From Bordetella genomosp. 5 (lineage in GTDB: Bacteria > Pseudomonadota > Gammaproteobacteria > Burkholderiales > Burkholderiaceae_B): a stretch of DNA of 64,000 nt. Positions within the stretch are counted from its first letter, which is position 1. Each line of letters begins with the position of its first letter. The stretch spans positions 248,001-312,000 of the forward strand of contig NZ_NEVN01000007.1 of assembly GCF_002261475.1 (NCBI RefSeq), written 5' to 3'. Under the pieces are notes generated by a model, which had not been told where the DNA came from, did not search any database, and was given only the letters and a program-made list of their open reading frames with translations. Positions 60,437 to 64,000 of the stretch are shown here, in pieces. The translations under genes and the position numbers were made by a program.

Positions 60437-62050
60437 TCAGTCTTGGCGCGCTGCCGCGCCGGTGCCGAGGTCGCTCGCCGGACGGCTGCCTGCCGCCGAG
60501 TACACATAAGCGCGGTCGCGCCCGGCCTCCTTGGCGTCGTACAGCGCCTCGTCGGCATGCTGAAACACGATCTCGCTGGTCTTGCCCGACGACGGGAAGT
60601 GCGCCACGCCCACCGAGATCGTCATCGGCCGCCCGCCCTCCACCCGCAGCCGCGCCACGCACTCACGCAGGCGCTCGGCGAACACGGCGCCGCCCTCCAG
60701 CGGCACGCGGGGCAGCACGATCATGAACTCGTCGCCGCCCAGGCGCGCCACGGCATCGCGCCGGCGCGCCTGCTGCTCGATCGCGCGTGCCACCTCCTGC
60801 ACCGACAGATCGCCGATGTGGTGGCCGAAGGTGTCGTTGATGGTCTTGAAGCGGTCGATGTCGAAGGTGACCACCGAGAACGGCACATCGGCCCGCTCCA
60901 GCGCCTCGACCACGTTCTGCAGACCGCGCCGGTTGAGCAGCTCGGTGAGCGGGTCGCTCTCGCTCTCGCGCCGCAACGACCGGATCCGGCGCAAGGTGGC
61001 GGTCAGGCCGATCAACAGCCCCCGCCTGAGATCGGCCGCCTCCTGATACCAGGCGCGGATCGTCCGCACGTCGTTGGGGGTGGCCGGATCCTGCATGGCC
61101 GTGGCGGCCCGGGCCAGTTGGCGCAAGGGCCGCGTGATGAGGCCCGACAGCCACCAGATGCCCAGCAGGCTCAGGCCCACTAGCGGCAAGGCGTACATCA
61201 GGGTGCGCCATAGCGCGGCGTCGACCCGGTCGAGCGCGGCCTCGGTGGGCTTCTGGATGATCACGCCCCATCCGGCCGACGGCACCGGGGCATAGCCGCC
61301 CAGCATGTCCACCCCCTCCTGATTGACGAAGCGCATGGCGCCGCGCTCGCCGCGCCGGGCGGCGGACTCGGCCGCATTGCTCACCACTTCGCCCTCGCGC
61401 GTGGTGGTGGGGTGGTAGATCAGCGCGCCGCTTCGGTCCACCACATAGCCATAGGTGCCGTCGAGAAACGTGTGCTCGTCGAGGATGGCCTGCAGGATGG
61501 CGGGCTCATGCAGATAAATGAGACCGGCCACGAAGCCCAGGGCGCTGCCGTCGGCGGCCCGTATCGGCTGGGACAGCATCACCGCCCACAACCCGTTCGG
61601 GCGGCGATAGGGCTGACCGGTCAGCGGGCCGTGCGCCTCGAGCGCCGCCCGCGCCTGCGGGCTGTCCACCCGCGTGCCGACGAGGTCCGCCGTGGCGTCG
61701 GTGCCGGCCAGCACGACGGAACGGGTGTCGACCACGACCAGCGCATTGAACAGATCGCTTGCGCGCAGCATGTGCTCGACGGCGGCCTGCGCCCGCGCGG
61801 GCGTGAGCGGCTGGCCGCCCAGGTCGTCGCCCAGCGTGGTCAGCAGCTGACGGCAGCTGCGCAGGTAGTTTTCGGTGACGCGCGCGAGCTTCTCGGCGTA
61901 GACGCGATGCGAGGCGAGGATGTCCTGCAGCAGTACGTCGCGCTTGACGATGTAGGTGGCGTAGAACGTGTTCGCGAAGACGGCCACCACGAAGAACACG
62001 CAGATCCCCAGGATCAGGCTGCGCAGGTGCACGCGTATGGGAAGTAGCAT
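60437..62050 (-). CDS. Membrane diguanylate cyclase with periplasmic Cache-type sensor (copy 1)
   Basis: Makes c-di-GMP. The 537-residue product has a membrane helix (about 11-32), a periplasmic double-Cache-like domain (about 33-280), a second helix (about 283-305), a HAMP-like linker and a C-terminal GGDEF domain (about 370-520). The active site GGDEF (438-442) is intact, as is the inhibitory I-site RRRD (429-432), so the enzyme should be active and product-inhibited. It shares layout with the next gene, which ends 169 bases upstream. Confidence 0.94.
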   Translation of the reverse strand: MLLPIRVHLRSLILGICVFFVVAVFANTFYATYIVKRDVLLQDILASHRVYAEKLARVTENYLRSCRQLLTTLGDDLGGQPLTPARAQAAVEHMLRASDLFNALVVVDTRSVVLAGTDATADLVGTRVDSPQARAALEAHGPLTGQPYRRPNGLWAVMLSQPIRAADGSALGFVAGLIYLHEPAILQAILDEHTFLDGTYGYVVDRSGALIYHPTTTREGEVVSNAAESAARRGERGAMRFVNQEGVDMLGGYAPVPSAGWGVIIQKPTEAALDRVDAALWRTLMYALPLVGLSLLGIWWLSGLITRPLRQLARAATAMQDPATPNDVRTIRAWYQEAADLRRGLLIGLTATLRRIRSLRRESESDPLTELLNRRGLQNVVEALERADVPFSVVTFDIDRFKTINDTFGHHIGDLSVQEVARAIEQQARRRDAVARLGGDEFMIVLPRVPLEGGAVFAERLRECVARLRVEGGRPMTISVGVAHFPSSGKTSEIVFQHADEALYDAKEAGRDRAYVYSAAGSRPASDLGTGAAARQD

Positions 62051-62219
62051 AGGCAGGCAGCAGGACGGGCAAGCTACCTATGATAGCGACACACCATGGC
62101 AACGGCGAGCGTATGCCATGGCCGGAACAAGCGCCGTCTCACGCGCGCCACGTCTGCGAGTATGGCCGGGCCATAGGCCGCCTGCCCGCCAGACCCCGCC
62201 GCTCGGTCTGGCTGCCGGG

Positions 62220-63776
62220 TCAATCGGGATTCTGCGCGGAGCACACCCGATTGCGGCCGCTGGCCTTGGCGCGGTAGAGCGCCTGGTCCGCGCGCGCCAG
62301 CGTCTCGGCCAGCGTGGCGCCATCCTGCGGATAGGCGGCCACGCCGATCGACACCGTGCGCGCGCCCTGCGGGATGGCCTGGAATCCCTCGATATCCACG
62401 CGGATCCGTTCGGCCACGCGCAGCGCCACATCGTGCGGCGCGCCGGGCAGCAGCATGACGAACTCCTCTCCGCCCAGCCGTCCGACGATGTCGTGGCTGC
62501 GGGCGCGCTTGCTCAACAAGGCCGCGATGCCTCGCAGCACCGTGTCGCCCGCGGCGTGGCCGTGCTCGTCGTTCACCGACTTGAACAGGTCGATGTCGAT
62601 CGCCAGCACCCCCACCGGCGCGGCCAGCGTAATCTCGTGCTGCAGGTATTCGTCGAGCCCCCGGCGATTGAGCGTGCCGGTCAGCGGGTCGGTCAGGCTC
62701 TCCTGACGCAGGCGGTCGAACTTGTTGCCGATGCGGCGCCGCGCGGCGGCCAGCGAGCGCTTGATCTGATCGGCTTCGCGGTACCACGCGCTGATGGCCT
62801 CGATCCGGCGCGGCGCGCGGAACTGGTCCAGGTCGACCGCCACCGCGGCCAGGCGCGAGAGCGGGCGCACGATGCGGTTGGCCAGCCACCACACGAACAG
62901 GATGGACAGGCACAACCACGGCAGGGAGATCTGAAGCGTGCGTTGCACCAGCTGGGGCGAGCGGGCCAGCACGGTATCGACCGGGCGCTGCACGACCAGC
63001 CCCCACCCCGCCGTGCGCACGCGCGCGTAGCCGGCGAGCATCTCGCCGCCTTGCGGCGCCGTCAGCCGCTGGGATCCCTCTTCGCCACGCATCAGCGCGG
63101 CCACGGCCGGATCGTCGACCAGATCCGCCCCGACCGTCTCGAACCTCGGGTGATACAGCACCACCCCTTCGGCGTCGACCACGTAATGCTCGGTGCCGTT
63201 GCGGTGCACCTGCTCGCCCAGCAACTCGCTCAAGCCATTGGGCTCGTGCAGATACAACACGCCGGCCACCATGCCGCCGTAGCTGCCATCCTCGAGAAAC
63301 ACCGGATGCGAAATGGAGACGACCCACCGGCCCGTCGGCGATACGAAAGGCGCGCTGATGCGGGGCTCGCGGCTGGCGAGCGCCCGGGCGCTTTCGGAGG
63401 AGGTCACCCGGCGCGGCAGGACGCCCGAGGGCGGCGCCTGGGCGGCGATCATGCCGTCGGCCCGCACGTAGATCACGGTGTTGAAATCGGTGCCAAGGCT
63501 CTGCATGCGGCGCAGCTCGGCTTCGACCACGTCGGGCCGGCCATCGGCCTCGCCGATTTCCTCGGCGCCATAAGCCAGATCGGACAGCGCCTTGCGCAGA
63601 AACACATCGGCCGTGTGCGCGAGCTTCTGCGCGAACACGCGGTTGTCTTCGAGGGTGCTGCTGGTGAGGATCTCGCGCTGTACGACGGTGCTCGAATAGA
63701 GGGCGCCCGCCAGGCCAAGCAGCAGAGAAAGGACGCTCAACCCGAGAACCAGGTGACGTAGATCGAGTTGGCGCAT
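62220..63776 (-). CDS. Membrane diguanylate cyclase with periplasmic Cache-type sensor (copy 2)
   Basis: A 518-residue paralogue of the preceding enzyme: N-terminal helix (about 8-28), periplasmic Cache-like domain (with the shared MVAGVLYLHEP segment), second helix (about 282-302), and GGDEF domain with GGEEF (435-439) and I-site RSHD (426-429), both intact. The two copies differ most in the ligand-binding half, so they probably respond to different signals. Transcription would run from here toward copy 1. Confidence 0.94.
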   Translation of the reverse strand: MRQLDLRHLVLGLSVLSLLLGLAGALYSSTVVQREILTSSTLEDNRVFAQKLAHTADVFLRKALSDLAYGAEEIGEADGRPDVVEAELRRMQSLGTDFNTVIYVRADGMIAAQAPPSGVLPRRVTSSESARALASREPRISAPFVSPTGRWVVSISHPVFLEDGSYGGMVAGVLYLHEPNGLSELLGEQVHRNGTEHYVVDAEGVVLYHPRFETVGADLVDDPAVAALMRGEEGSQRLTAPQGGEMLAGYARVRTAGWGLVVQRPVDTVLARSPQLVQRTLQISLPWLCLSILFVWWLANRIVRPLSRLAAVAVDLDQFRAPRRIEAISAWYREADQIKRSLAAARRRIGNKFDRLRQESLTDPLTGTLNRRGLDEYLQHEITLAAPVGVLAIDIDLFKSVNDEHGHAAGDTVLRGIAALLSKRARSHDIVGRLGGEEFVMLLPGAPHDVALRVAERIRVDIEGFQAIPQGARTVSIGVAAYPQDGATLAETLARADQALYRAKASGRNRVCSAQNPD

Positions 63777-64000
63777 GAGACGCTAAGGGCCGGGCAACAC
63801 ACAAACCTTCGATCATAGCCCCGGGGGGCTCACTATGGTTAGTCCTGCGTCGATGAAACCGCAAAACTGTGGGGCGCCAGCCTCCTTTTGGGGGATCCGT
63901 CTCTGCTTTGCGCAGGCTTGCACCGCCCCGCCGAACGCACGATAGTTAGGGGACAGCGCCGTCCCGCGGGCCCCGCCCGCGCCGCGACCAGGAGAAGGCC
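63777..64000 (+). other. Upstream region and ribosome-binding site of a gene beyond the window
   Basis: No gene lies in these 224 bp. The last bases include CAGGAGAAGG, a strong Shine-Dalgarno sequence for a plus-strand gene whose start codon would fall just outside. The divergent diguanylate cyclase probably has its promoter here too, but I see no clear -35/-10 pair. Confidence 0.4.

Overview
This window is chromosomal DNA of a high-GC betaproteobacterium, most likely family Alcaligenaceae (Bordetella/Achromobacter and relatives). The evidence is the gene order gyrA-serC-pheA-hisC-tyrA-aroA-cmk-rpsA-ihfB-lapA-lapB-rfaE1-hldD, an OmpA-family protein and ubiG next to gyrA, and a tmRNA whose tag reads ANDERFALAA. 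The species is not assigned.

Layout. 1-2868: a histone-deacetylase-family amidohydrolase (cut by the window edge), mltB and cysM. 2869-3824: a 35-bp tandem repeat array and a ComEA-like gene. 4046-19370 (minus strand): a long housekeeping block for LPS heptose synthesis, LPS homeostasis, IHF-beta, ribosomal protein S1, aromatic amino acid/serine/histidine biosynthesis and gyrase A. 19773-22003 (plus strand): ompA, ubiG and a gph/mupP-type phosphatase.

22193-36375 (plus strand) is the most interesting region. It is a compact, largely overlapping gene set that looks like a complete exopolysaccharide system: WecB epimerase (UDP-ManNAc supply), a BcsB-like periplasmic protein, an NfrB-like inner-membrane glycosyltransferase ending in a well-preserved MshEN c-di-GMP-binding motif, an NfrA-like outer-membrane TPR/barrel protein, then a polymer-modification module. 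That module is a hybrid of alginate acetylation genes (two AlgX/AlgJ-like SGNH proteins, an AlgI-type MBOAT protein, AlgF) and dlt genes (stand-alone carrier protein and a DltA-like adenylating ligase). The core resembles the c-di-GMP-controlled NfrA/NfrB/WecB pathway of Escherichia coli (phage N4 receptor glycan). The attached adenylation and carrier genes suggest, by inference, a polymer decorated with an amino acid or another carboxylic acid. An acyl-CoA dehydrogenase gene follows 10 bp later.

37580-46432 (minus strand): a VOC protein, a probable Tat-exported lipoprotein, then a seven-gene set (two GT2 enzymes, an SMR-like membrane protein, a large GT-C-like membrane protein, and a flavoprotein, an NAD-dependent epimerase and a TIM-barrel isomerase) that resembles a gtr-type surface glycan modification locus. 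46853-47280: ssrA with its terminator. 47473-48699: an MFS exporter, followed by a 0.9-kb gene-poor stretch with low-complexity repeats and an orphan intrinsic terminator.

49642-60433: an orphan response regulator, then an IclR regulator divergent from a catabolic operon: a spermidine/putrescine-type ABC transporter, an HcnABC-like three-part flavoprotein dehydrogenase, its binding protein, an SDR and a 2-hydroxyacid dehydrogenase. This reads as uptake and oxidation of an amino or imino acid or opine-like compound. 60437-63776: two paralogous membrane diguanylate cyclases with intact active and inhibitory sites, which could feed the c-di-GMP-responsive NfrB. The window ends at a ribosome-binding-site-like sequence just before a probable plus-strand gene.
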